A stretch of 64,000 nt of DNA from assembly GCA_029168955.1 (NCBI GenBank), contig JAPDOI010000136.1, forward strand, positions 124,001 to 188,000, written 5' to 3'. A program made the translations under genes and the position numbers. Below are positions 1 through 12,600 of this stretch, piece by piece; position 1 is the stretch's first letter, and each line of letters opens with the position of its first letter. The notes under the pieces were generated by a model. That model made no database searches. It was not told the origin of the DNA and saw only the letters and a list, made by a program, of their open reading frames with translations. The stretch is from Aplectana chamaeleonis. Its lineage: Eukaryota > Nematoda > Chromadorea > Rhabditida > Cosmocercidae.

Positions 1-3000
1 GAAATACCCGATACACGACAGATTTAGCCTCCACCCACGGTATTTTCTCCCTGAGCGGCGGTGCAGCCGCAGGCTGCATCGTCCAAATAGAGTTTAAACT
101 GATTTCCACTCCCGAAATACCCGATACACGACAGATTTAGCCTCCACGCAGGGTATTTTCTCCCCTGAGCGGCGGTGCAGCCGCAGGCTGCATCGTCCAA
201 ATAGAGTTTAAACTGATTTCCACTCCCGAAATACCCGATACACGACAGATTTAGCCTCCACGCAGGAGATTTTCTCCCTGAGCGACGGTGCAGCCGCAGG
301 CTGCATCGTCCAAATAGAGTTTAAACTGATTTCCACTCCCGAAATACCCGATACACGACAGATTTAGCCTCCACGCAGGGTATTTTCTCCCTGAGCGACG
401 GTGCAGCCGCAGGCTGCATCGTCCAAATAGAGTTTAAACTGATTTCCACTCCCGAAATACCCGATACACGACAGATTTAGCCTCCACGCACGGTATTTTC
501 TCCCTGAGCGACGGTGCAGCCGCAGGCTGCATCGTCCAAATAGAGTTTAAACTGATTTCCACTCCCGAAATACCCGATACACGACAGATTTAGCCTCCAC
601 GCAGGGTATTTTCTCCCTGAGCGACGAAGGTGCAGCCGCAGGCTGCATCGTCCAAATAGAGTTTAAACTGATTTCCACTCCCGAAATACCCGATACACGA
701 CAGATTTAGCCTCCACGCACGGTATTTTCTCCCCTGAGCGACGGTGCAGCCGCAGGCTGCATCGTCCAAATAGAGTTTAAACTGATTTCCACTCCCGAAA
801 TACCCGATACACGACAGATTTAGCCTCCACGCAGAATTTTCTCCCCTGAGCGACGGTGCAGCCGCAGGCTGCATCGTCCAAATAGAGTTTAAACTGATTT
901 CCACTCCCGAAATACCCGATACACGACAGATTTAGCCTCCACGCACGGTATTTTCTCCCTGAGCGACGGTGCAGCCGCAGGCTGCATCGTCCAAATAGAG
1001 TTTAAACTGATTTCCACTCCCGAAATACCCGATACACGACAGATTTAGCCTCCACGCAGGTATTTTCTCCCCTGAGCGACGGTGCAGCCGCAGGCTGCAT
1101 CGTCCAAATAGAGTTTAAACTGATTTCCACTCCCGAAATACCCGACACACGACAGATTTAGCCTCCACCCACGGTATTTTTCTCCCTTAGCGGCGGTGCA
1201 GCCGCAGGCTGCATCGTCCAAATAGAGTTTAAACTGATTTCCACTCCCGAAATACCCGATACACGACAGATTTAGCCTCCACGCAGGATTTTCTCCCCTG
1301 AGCGACGGTGCAGCCGCAGGCTGCATCGTCCAAATAGAGTTTAAACTGATTTCCACTCCCGAAATACCCGATACACGACAGATTTAGCCTCCACGCAGGT
1401 ATTTTCTCCCCTGAGCGACGGTGCAGCCGCAGGCTGCATCGTCCAAATAGAGTTTAAACTGATTTCCACTCCCGAAATACCCGATACACGACAGATTTAG
1501 CCTCCACGCAGGTATTTTCTCCCCTGAGCGGCGGTGCAGCCGCAGGCTGCATCGTCCAAATAGAGTTTAAACTGATTTCCACTCCCGAAATACCCGATAC
1601 ACGACAGATTTAGCCTCCACGCAGGGTATTTTCTCCCTGAGCGGCGGTGCAGCCGCAGGCTGCATCGTCCAAATAGAGTTTAAACTGATTTCCACTCCCG
1701 AAATACCCGATACACGACAGATTTAGCCTCCACGCAGGTATTTTCTCCCCTGAGCGACGGTGCAGCCGCAGGCTGCATCGTCCAAATAGAGTTTAAACTG
1801 ATTTCCACTCCCGAAATACCCGATACACGACAGATTTAGCCTCCACCCACGGTATTTTCTCCCTTAGCGGCGGTGCAGCCGCACGCTGCATCGCCCAAAT
1901 AGAGTTTAAACTGATTTCCACTCCCGAAATACCCGATACACGACAGATTTAGGCTCCACGCAGGAGCTTTTCTCCCCTGAGCGACGGTGCAGCCGCAGGC
2001 TGCATCGTCCAAATAGAGTTTAAACTGATTTCCACTCCCGAAATACCCGATACGACAGATTTAGCCTCCACGCACGGATTTTCTCCCTGAGCGGCGGAGC
2101 AGCCGCAGGCTGCATCGTCCAAATAGAGTTTAAACTGATTTCCACTCCCGAAATACCCGATACACGACAGATTTAGCCTCCACGCAGGGGATTTTCTCCC
2201 CTTAGCGGCGGAGCAGCCGCAGACTGCATCGTCCAAATAGAGTTTAAACTGATTTCCACTCCCGAAATACCCGATACACGACAGATTTAGCCTCCACGCA
2301 GGGTATTTTCTCCCTGAGCGACGGTGCAGCCGCAGGCTGCATCGTCCAAATAAGTTTAAACTGATTTCCACTCCCGAAATACCCGATACACGACAGATTT
2401 AGCCTCCACGCAGGTATTTTCTTCCCCTGAGCGGCGGTGCAGCCGCAGGCTGCATCGTCCAAATAGAGTTTAAACTGATTTCCACTCCCGAAATACCCGA
2501 TACACGACAGATTTAGGCTCCACGCAGGGGATTTTCTCCCCTGAGCGGCGGTGCAGCCGCAGGCTGCATCGTCCAAATAGAGTTTAAACTGATTTCCACT
2601 CCCGAAATACCCGATACACGACAGATTTAGCCTCAACGCAGGGGATTTCCTCCCCTGAGCGGCGGTGCAGCCGCAGGCTGCATCGTCCAAATAGAGTTTA
2701 AACTGATTTCCACTCCCGAAATACCCGATACACGACAGATTTAGGCTCCACGCAGGGGATTTTCTCCCCTGAGCGACGGTGCAGCCGCAGGCTGCATCGT
2801 CCAAATAGAGTTTAAACTGATTTCCACTCCGGAAATACCCGATACACGACAGATTTAGGCTCCACGCAGGAATTTTTCTCCCTGAGCGACGGTGCGTGCA
2901 GCCGCAGGCTGCATCGTCCAAATAGAGTTTAAACTGATTTCCACTCCCGAAATACCCGATACACGACAGATTTAGGCTCCACGCAGGGTATTTTCTCCCT

Positions 3001-6000
3001 GAGCGACGGTGCAGCCGCAGGCTGCATCGTCCAAATAGAGTTTAAACTGATTTCCACTCCCGAAATACCCGATACACGACAGATTTAGCCTCCACGCAGG
3101 GATTTTCTCCCTGAGCGACGGTGCAGCCGCAGGCTGCTTCGTCCAAATAGAGTTTAAACTGATTTCCACTCCCGAAATACCCGGTACACGACAGATTTAG
3201 CCTCCACCCAGGGTATTTTCTCCCCTTAGCGGCGGTGCAGCCGCAGGCTGCATCGTCCAAATAGAGTTTAAACTGATTTCCACTCCCGAAATACCCGATA
3301 CACGACAGATTCAGGCTCCACGCAGGGGATTTTCTCCCCTGAGCGACGGTGCAGCCGCAGGCTGCATCGTCCAAATAGAGTTTAAACTGATTTCCACTCC
3401 CGAAATACCCGATACACGACAGATTTAGCCTCCACCCAGGGTATTTTTTCCCCTGAGCGACGGTGCAGCCGCAGGCTGCATCGTCCAAATAGAGTTTAAA
3501 CTGATTTCCACTCCCGAAATACCCGATACACGACAGATTTAGGCTCCACGCAGGGGATTTTCTCCCCTGAGCGACGGTGCAGCCGCAGGCTGCATCGTCC
3601 AAATAGAGTTTAAACTGATTTCCACTCCCGAAATACCCGATACACGACAGATTTAGGCTTCACGCAGGGGATTTTCTCCCCTGAGCGACGGTGCAGCCGC
3701 AGGCTGCATCGTCCAAATAGAGTTTAAACTGATTTCCACTCCCGAAATACCCGATAAAGGACAGCTTTAGCCTCCACGCAGGGGATTTTCTGCCCTGAGC
3801 GACGGTGCAGCCGCAGGCTGCATCGTCCAAATAGAGTTTAAACTGATTTCCACTCCCGAAATACGCGATACACGACAGATTTAGGCTCCACGCAGGGGAT
3901 TTTCTCCCCTGAGCGACGGTGCAGCCGCAGGCTGCATCGTCCAAATAGAGTTTAAACTGATTTCCACTCCCGAAATACCCGACACACGACAGATTTAGCC
4001 TCCAGGCAGGGGATTTTCTCCCCTGAGCGACGGTGCAGCCGCAGGCTGCATCGTCCAAATAGAGTTTAAACTGATTTCCACTCCCGAAATACCCGATACA
4101 CGACAGATTTAGCCTGCACGCAGGAGATTTCCTCCTCTGAGCGACGGTGCAGCCGCAGGCTGCATCGTCCAAATAGAGTTTAAACTGATTTCCACTCCCG
4201 AAATACCCGATACACGACAGATTTAGGCTCCACGCAGGGGATTTTCTCCCTGAGCGACGGTGCAGCCGCAGGCTGCATCGTCCAAATAGAGTTTAAACTG
4301 ATTTCCACTCCCGAAATACCCGATACACGACAGATTTAGGCTCCACGCAGGGGATTTTCTCCCCTGAGCGACGGTGCAGCCGCAGGCTGCATCGTCCAAA
4401 TAGAGTTTAAACTGATTTCCACTCCCGAAATACCCGATACACGACAGATTTAGGCTCCACGCAAGGGATTTTCTCCCCTGAGCGACGGTGCAGCCGCAAG
4501 CTGCATCGTCCAAATAGATTTTAAACTGATTTCCACTCCCGAAATACCCGATACACGACAGATTTAGCCTGCACGCAGGAGATTTCCTCCTCTGAGCGAC
4601 GGTGCAGCCGCAGGCTGCATCGGCCAAATAGAGTTTAAACTGATTTCCACTTCCGAAATACCCGATACACGACAGATTTAGCCTTCACGCAGGGGATTTC
4701 CTCCCCTGAGCGACGGTGCAGCCGCAGGCTGCATCGTCCAAATGGAGCTTAAACTGATTTCCACTCCCGAAATACCCGATACACGACAGATTTAGCCTCC
4801 ACGCAGGGTATTTTCTCCCCTGAGCGACGGTGCAGCCGCAGGCTGCATCGTCCAAATGGAGCTTAAACTGATTTCCACTCCCGAAATACCCGATACACGA
4901 CAGATTTAGCCTTCACGCAGGGGATTTCCTCCCCTGAGCGACGGTGCAGCCGCAGGCTGCATCGTCCAAATAGAGTTTAAACTGATTTCCACTTCCGAAA
5001 TACCCGATACACGACAGATTTAGCCTTCACGCAGGGTATTTTCTCCCTGAGCGACGGTGCAGCCGCAGGCTGCATCGTCCAAATAGAGTTTAAACTGATT
5101 TCCACTCCCGAAATACCCGATACACGACAGATTTAGCCTCCACGCAGGATTTTCTCCCTGAGCGACGGTGCAGCCGCAGGCTGCATCGTCCAAATAGAGT
5201 TTAAACTGATTTCCACTCCCGAAATACCCGATACACGACAGATTTAGCCTCCACCCACGGTATTTTCTCCCATTAGCGGCGGTGCAGCCGCAGGCTGCAT
5301 CGTCCAAATAGAGTTTAAACTGATTTCCACTCCCGAAATACCCGATACACGACAGATTTAGCCTCCACGCAGGGGATTTTCTCCCCTGAGCGACGGTGCA
5401 GCCGCAGGCTGCATCGTCCAAATAGAGTTTAAACTGATTTCCACTCCCGAAATACCCGGTACACGACAGATTTAGCCTCCACCCAGGGTATTTTCTCCCC
5501 TGAGCGACGGTGCAGCCGCAGGCTGCATCGTCCAAATAGAGTTTAAACTGATTTCCACTCCCGAAATACCCGATAAAGGACAGCTTTAGCCTCCGCGCAG
5601 GGGATTTCCTCCCCTGAGCGACGGTGCAGCCGCAGGCTGCATCGTCCAAATAGAGTTTAAACTGATTTCCACTCCCGAAATACCCGACACACGACAGATT
5701 TAGCCTCCACCCGCAGGTATTTTCTCCCGTGACCGACGGTGCAGCCGCAGGCTGCATCGTCCAAATAGAGTTTAAACTGATTTCCACTCCCGAAATACCC
5801 GACACACGACAGATTTAGCCTCCACCCACGGTATTTTCTCCCATTAGCGGCGGTGCAGCCGCAGGCTGCATCGTCCAAATAGAGTTTAAACTGATTTCCA
5901 CTCCCGAAATACCCGACACACGACAGATTTAGCCTCCACCCAGGGTATTTTCTCCCCTGAGCGACGGTGCAGCCGCAGGCTGCATCGTCCAAATAGAGTT

Positions 6001-6650
6001 TAAACTGATTTCCACTCCCGAAATACCCGACACACGACAGATTTAGCCTCCACCCACGGTATTTTCTCCCCTGAGTGACGGTGCAGCCGCAGGCTGCATC
6101 GTCCAAATAGAGTTTAAACTGATTTCCACTCCCGAAATACCCGACACATGACAGATTTAGCCTCCACCCACGGCATTTTCTCCCTGAGCGACGGTGCAGC
6201 CGCAGGCTGCATCGTCCAAATAGAGTTTAAACTGATTTCCACTCCCGAAATACCCGACACACGACAGATTTAGCCTCCACGCAGGGTATTTTCTCCCTGA
6301 GCGACGGTGCAGCCGCAGGCTGCATCGTCCAAGTAGAGTTTAAACTGATTTCCACTCCCGAAATACCCGATACACGACAGATTTAGCCTCCACCCAGGGT
6401 ATTTTCTCCCATTAGCGGCGGTGCAGCCGCAGGCTGCATCGTCCAAGTAGAGTTTAAACTGATTTCCACTCCCGAAATACCCGATACACGACAGATTTAG
6501 CCTCCACCCAGGGTATTTTCTCCCATTAGCGGCGGTGCAGCCGCAGGCTGCATCGTCCAAATAGAGTTTAATCTGATTTACACTCCCGAAATACCCGATA
6601 CACGACAGATTTAGCCTCCGCACAGGGGATTTCCTCCCCTGAGCGACAGT
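1..6650. repeat. Satellite family A, about 113-bp tandem monomer
   Basis: About 59 head-to-tail copies of a 112-114 bp unit run from the first base. Each unit has a variable stretch (GAAATACCCGATACACGACA, then a CCTCCACGCAGG segment), a TTTTCTCCCCTGAGCGACGG segment, the hairpin core TGCAGCC-GCA-GGCTGCA, then CATCGTCCAAATAGAG and GTTTAAACTGATTTCCACTC. Monomers are highly similar; differences are mostly single-base changes and 1-2 bp indels in the CAGGGTATTTT segment. Long minus-strand open frames with a 38-residue period are by-products of 114-bp units; neighbouring 112- and 113-bp units shift the frame, so protein coding is unlikely. Local higher-order structure is visible: the rare variant AGCCTGCACGCAGGAG occurs near 4,111 and again near 4,566, four units apart. 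Confidence 0.97.
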
Positions 6651-9600
6651 GCAGCCGCAGGCTGCACCGTCCATTCTGGGTTTCGACCATTTTGCACCTC
6701 CTAGAATTTGGCTTTACGGGACAGATATCAGCCCACATCCGGGGATTTCCTCCCTGCCCACAGTGCAGCCGCAGGCTGCACCATCCATTCTGGGTTTCGA
6801 CCAATTTGCACCTCCTAGAATCTGGCTTCACGGGAGATATCAGCCCACACCCGGGGATTTCCTTCCCTGCCCACAGTGCAGCCGCAGGCTGCACCATCCA
6901 TTCTGGGTTTCGACCAATTTGCACCTCCTAGAATTTGGCTTCACGGGAATATCAGCCTACACCCGGGGATTTCCTCTCCTGCCCACAGTGCAGCCGCAGG
7001 CTGCACTGTCCATTCTGAGTTGCAACCGATTTGCCCCTCCCAGATTTTGGCTTCACGGGAATATCAGCTCACATCCGGGGATTTCCTCCCCTGCCCACAG
7101 TGCAGCCGCAGGCTGCACCGTCCATTCTGGGTTTCGACCACTTTGCCCCTCCCAGACTTTGGCTTCACGGGAATATCAGCCCCCACCCGGGGATCTCCTC
7201 CCCCCGCATACAGTGCAGCCGCAGGCTGCACCGTCCATTATGGGTTTCGACCATTTTGCACCTCCTAGAATTTGGCTTCACGGGAATATCAGCCCACACC
7301 CTGGGATTTCCTCCCCTGCCCACAGTGCAGCCGCAGGCTGCACCGTCCATTCTGGGTTTCAACCATTTTGCACCTCCCAGAATTTGGCTTCACGGTAATA
7401 TCAGCCCACACCCGGGGATTTCCTCCCCCCGCATACAGTGCAGCCGCAGCCTGCACCGTCCTTTCTGGGTTTCGACCAATTCGCACCCCCTAGAATTTGG
7501 CTTCACGGGAATATCAGCCCACTCCCGGGGATTTCCTCCCCCCGCATACAGTGCAGCCGCAGGCTGCATCGTCCATTCTGGGTTGCAACCGATTTGCCCC
7601 TGCCAGATTTTGGCTTCACGGGAATATTAGCTCGCATCCGGGGATTTCCTCTCCTGCCCACAGTGCAGCCGCAGGCTGCACCGTCCATTCTGGGTTTCAA
7701 CCGATTTGCACCTCCTAGATTTTGGCTTCACGGGAATATCAGCTCGCATCCGGGGATTTCCTCCTACCCACAGTCGAGCCGCAGCCTGCGGCGTGCATTA
7801 TGGGTTTCGACCATTTTGCCCCTCCTAGACTTTGGCTTCTCGGGAATATCAGCCCACATCCGGGGATTTCCTCCCCTGCCCACAGTGCAGCCGCAGGCTG
7901 CACCATCCATTCTGGGTTTCGACCAATTTGCACCTCCTAGAATTTGGCTTCACGGGAATATCAGCCTACACCCGGGGATTTCCTCCTGCCCACAGTGCAG
8001 CCGCAGGCTGCACCATCCATTCTGGGTTTCGACCAATTTGCACCTCCTAGAATTTGGCTTCACGGGAATATCAGCCTACACCCGGGGATTTCCTCTCCTG
8101 CCCACAGTGCAGCCGCAGGCTGCACTGTCCATTCTGAGTTGCAACCGATTTGCCCCTCCTAGAATTTGGCTTCACGGGAATATCAGCCCACACCCTGGGA
8201 TTTCCTCCCCTGCCCACAGTGCAGCCGCAGGCTGCACCGTCCATTCTGGGTTTCGACCAATTCGCACCTCCTAGAATTTGGCTTCACGGGAATATCAGCC
8301 CACACCCGGGGATTTCCTCCCCTGCCCACAGTGCAGCCGCAGGCTGCACCGTCCATTCTGGGTTTCGACCATTTTGCACCTCCTAGAATTTGGCTTCACG
8401 GGAATATCAGCCCACACCCGGGGATTTCCTCCCCTGCCCACAGTGCAGCCGCAGGCTGCACTGTCCATTCTGGGTTTCGACCAATTCGCACCTCCTAGAA
8501 TTTGGCTTCACGGGAATATCAGCCCACATCCGGGGATTTCCTCCCCCCGCATACAGTGCAGCCGCAGGCTGCATCGTCCATTCTGGGTTTCGACCAATTC
8601 GCACCTCCTAGAATTTGGCTTCACGGGAATATCAGCCCACACCCGGGGATTTCTTCCCCTGCCCACAGTGCAGCCGCAGGCTGCACCGTCCATTCTGGGT
8701 TTCGACCATTTTGCACCTCCTAGAATTTGGTTTCACGGGAATATCAGCCCACACCCGGGGATTTCCTCCCCTGCCCACAGTGCAGCCGCAGGCTGCACCG
8801 TCCATTCTGGGTTTCGACCAATTCGCACCTCCTAGAATTTGGCTTCACGGGAATATCAGCCCACATCCAGGGAATTTCCTCCCCTGTATACAGTGCAGCC
8901 GCAGGCTGCCCCGTCCATTCTGGGTTTCGACCAATTTGCACCTCCTAGAATTTGGCTTCACGGGAATATCAGCCTACACCCGGGGATTTCCTCCCCTGCC
9001 CACAGTGCAGCCGCAGGCTGCACTGTCCATTCTGAGTTGCAACCGATTTGCCCCTCCCAGATTTTGGCTTCACGGGAATATCAGCTCACATCCGGGGATT
9101 TCGTCTCCTGCCCACAGTGCAACCGCAGGCTGCACCGTCTTTTCTGGGTTTCGACCAGTTCGCACCCCCTAGAATTTGGCTTCACGGGAATATCAGCCCA
9201 CACCCGGGGATTCCCCCCCTCCCTCCCCTGTCCACAGTGCAGCCGCAGGCTGCACCGCCCCTTCTGGGTTTCGACCAATTCGCACCTCCTAGAATTTGGC
9301 TTCACGGGAATATCAGCCCACACCCTGGGATTTCCTCCCCTGCCCACAGTGCAGCCGCAGGCTGCACCGTCCATTCTGGGTTTCAACCATTTTGCACCTC
9401 CTAGAATTTGGCTTCACGGTAATATCAGCCCACACCCGGGGATTTCCTCCCCCCGCATACAGTGCAGCCGCAGGCTGCACTGTCCATTCTGGGTTTCGAC
9501 CAATTTGCCCCTCCCAGATTTTGGCTTCACGGGAATATCAGCTCACATCCGGGGATTTCCTCCCCTGCCCACAGTGCAGCCGCAGGCTGCACTGTCCATT

Positions 9601-12600
9601 CTGAGTTGCAACCGATTTGCCCCTCCCAGATTTTGGCTTCACGGGAATATCAGCTCACATCCGGGGATTTCGTCTCCTGCCCACAGTGCAACCGCAGGCT
9701 GCACCGTCTTTTCTGGGTTTCGACCAGTTCGCACCCCCTAGAATTTGGCTTCACGGGAATATCAGCCTACACCCGGGGATTTCCTCCCCTGCCCACAGTG
9801 CAGCCGCAGGCTGCACCGTCCATTCTGGGTTTCAACCATTTTGCACCTCCTAGAATTTGGCTTCACGGTAATATCAGCCCACACCCGGGGATTTCCTCCC
9901 CCCGCATACAGTGCAGCCGCAGCCTGCACCGTCCATTCTGGGTTTCGACCATTTTGCACCTCCTAGAATTTGGCTTCACGGGAATATCAGCCCACACCCG
10001 GGGATTTCCTCTCCCCGCAAACAGTGCAGCCGCAGGCTGCATCGTCCATTCTGGGTTGCAACCGATTTGCCCCTGCCAGATTTTGGCTTCACGGGGAATA
10101 TTAGCTCGCATCCGGGGATTTCCTCTCCTGCCCACAGTGCAGCCGCAGGCTGCATCGTCCATTCTGAGTTGCAACCGATTTGCCCCTCCCAGATTCTGGC
10201 TTCACGGGAATATCAGCCCACACCCGGTGATTTCCTCCCCCCGCATACAGTGCAGCCGCAGGCTGCACCGTCCTTTCTGGGTTTCGACCAATTCGCACCT
10301 CCTAGAATTTGGCTTCACGGGAATATCAGCCCACATCCGGGGATTCCCTCCCCTGCCCACAGTGCAGCCGCAGGCTGCATCGTCCATTCTGGGTTGCAAC
10401 CGATTTGCCCCTCCCAGATTTTGGCTTCACGGGAATATCAGCCTACACCCGGGGATTTCCTCTCCTGCCCACAGTGCAGCCGCAGGCTGCACTGTCCATT
10501 CTGAGTTGCAACCGATTCGCCCCTGCCAGATTTTGGCTTCACGGGAATATTAGCTCGCATCCGGGAATTTCCTCTCCTGCCCACAGTGCAGCCGCAGGCT
10601 GCACCGTCCATTCTGGGTTTCGACCATTTTGTACCTCCTAGAATTTGGCTTCACGGGAATATCAGCCCACTCCCGGGGATTTCCTCCCCCCGCATACAGT
10701 GCAGCCGCAGGCTGCATCGCCCATTCTGGGTTTCAACCATTTTGCACCTCCTAGAATTTGGCTTCACGGTAATATCAGCCCACACCCGGGGATTTCCTCC
10801 CCCCGCATACAGTGCAGCCGCAGCCTGCACCGTCCTTTCTGGGTTTCGACCAATTCGAACCCCCTAGAATTTGGCTTCACGGGAATATCAGCCCACTCCC
10901 GGGGATTTCCTCCCCTGCCCACAGTGCAGCCGCAGGCTGCATCGTCCATTCTGGGTTGCAACCGATTTGCCCCTGCCAGATTTTGGCTTCACGGGAATAT
11001 TAGCTCGCATCCGGGGATTTCCTCTCCTGCCCACAGTGCAGCCGCAGGCTGCACCGTCCATTCTGGGTTTCGACCATTTTGCACCTCCTAGAATTTGGCT
11101 TTACGGGAATATCAGCCCACATCCGGGGATTTCCTCCCCTGCCCACAGTGCAGCCGCAGGCTGCACCATCCATTCTGGGTTTCGACCAATTTGCACCTCC
11201 TAGAATCTGGCTTCACGGGAATATCAGCCCACACCCGGGGATTTTCTTCCCTGCCCACAGTGCAGCCGCAGGCTGCACCATCCATTCTGGGTTTCGACCA
11301 ATTTGCACCTCCTAGAATTTGGCTTCACGGGAATATCAGCCTACACCCGGGGATTTCCTCTCCTGCCCACAGTGCAGCCGCAGGCTGCACTGTCCATTCT
11401 GAGTTGCAACCGATTCGCCCCTCCCAGATTTTGGCTTCACGGGAATATCAGCTCACATCCTGGGATTTCCTCCCCTGCCCACAGTGCAGCCGCAGGCTGC
11501 ACCGTCCATTCTGAGTTGCAACCGATTTGCCCCTCCCAGGTTTTGGCTTCACGGGAATATCAGCCCACACCCGGGGATTTCCTCCTCCCGCATACAGTGC
11601 AGCCGCAGGCTGCACCGTCCTTTCTGGGTTTCGACCAAGTCGCACCCCCTAGAATTTGGCTTCACGGGAATATCAGCCCACACCCGGGGATTCCCTCCCC
11701 TGTCCACAGTGCAGCCGCAGGCTGCACCGCCCCTTCTGGGTTTCGACCAATTCGCACCTCCTAGAATTTGGCTTCACGGGAATATCAGCCCACACCCGGG
11801 GATTTCCTCCCCCCGCATACAGTGCAGCCGCAGGCTGCATCGTCCATTCTGGGTTGCAACCGATTTGCCCCTCCCAGTCTTTGGCTTCACGGGAATATCA
11901 GCTCACACCTGGGGATTTCCTCCCCTGCCCACAGTGCAGCCGCAGGCTGCACTGTCCATTCTGAGTTGCAACCGATTTGCCCCTCCCAGATTTTGGCTTC
12001 ACGGGAATATCAGCCCACACCCGGGGATTTCCTCCCCTGCCCACAGTGCAGCCGCAGGCTGCACCGTCCATTATGGGTTTCGACCATTTTGCACCTCCTA
12101 GAATTTGGCTTCACGGGAATATCAGCCCACACCCGGAGATTCCCTCCCCTGCCCACAGTGCAGCCGCAGGCTGCCCCGCCCCTTCTGGGTTTCGACCAAT
12201 TCGCACCTCCTAGAATTTGGCTTCACGGGAATATCAGCCCACATCCAGGGAATTTCCTCCCCCGCATACAGTGCAGCCGCAGGCTGCACTGTCCATTCTG
12301 GGTTTCGACCAATTTGCACCTCCCAGATTTTGGCTTCACGGGAATATCAGCCCACACCCGGGGATTTCCTCCCCTGCCCACAGTGCAGCCGCAGGCTGCA
12401 CCGTCCATTATGGGTTTCGACCATTTTGCACCTCCTAGAATTTGGCTTCACGGGAATATCAGCCCACACCCGGAGATTCCCTCCCCTGCCCACAGTGCAG
12501 CCGCAGGCTGCACCGCCCCTTCTGGGTTTCGACCAATTCGCACCTCCTAGAATTTGGCTTCTCGGGAATATCAGCCCACATCCAGGGAATTTCCTCCCCC

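Noticed and set aside
590..6674. Long minus-strand frames with 38-residue repeats (NLSCIGYFGSGNQFKLYLDD) as a repetitive protein gene
   Set aside because: They follow the satellite monomer. Units of 112, 113 and 114 bp shift the frame repeatedly, no start context or splice signals are present, and several frames are open in parallel.
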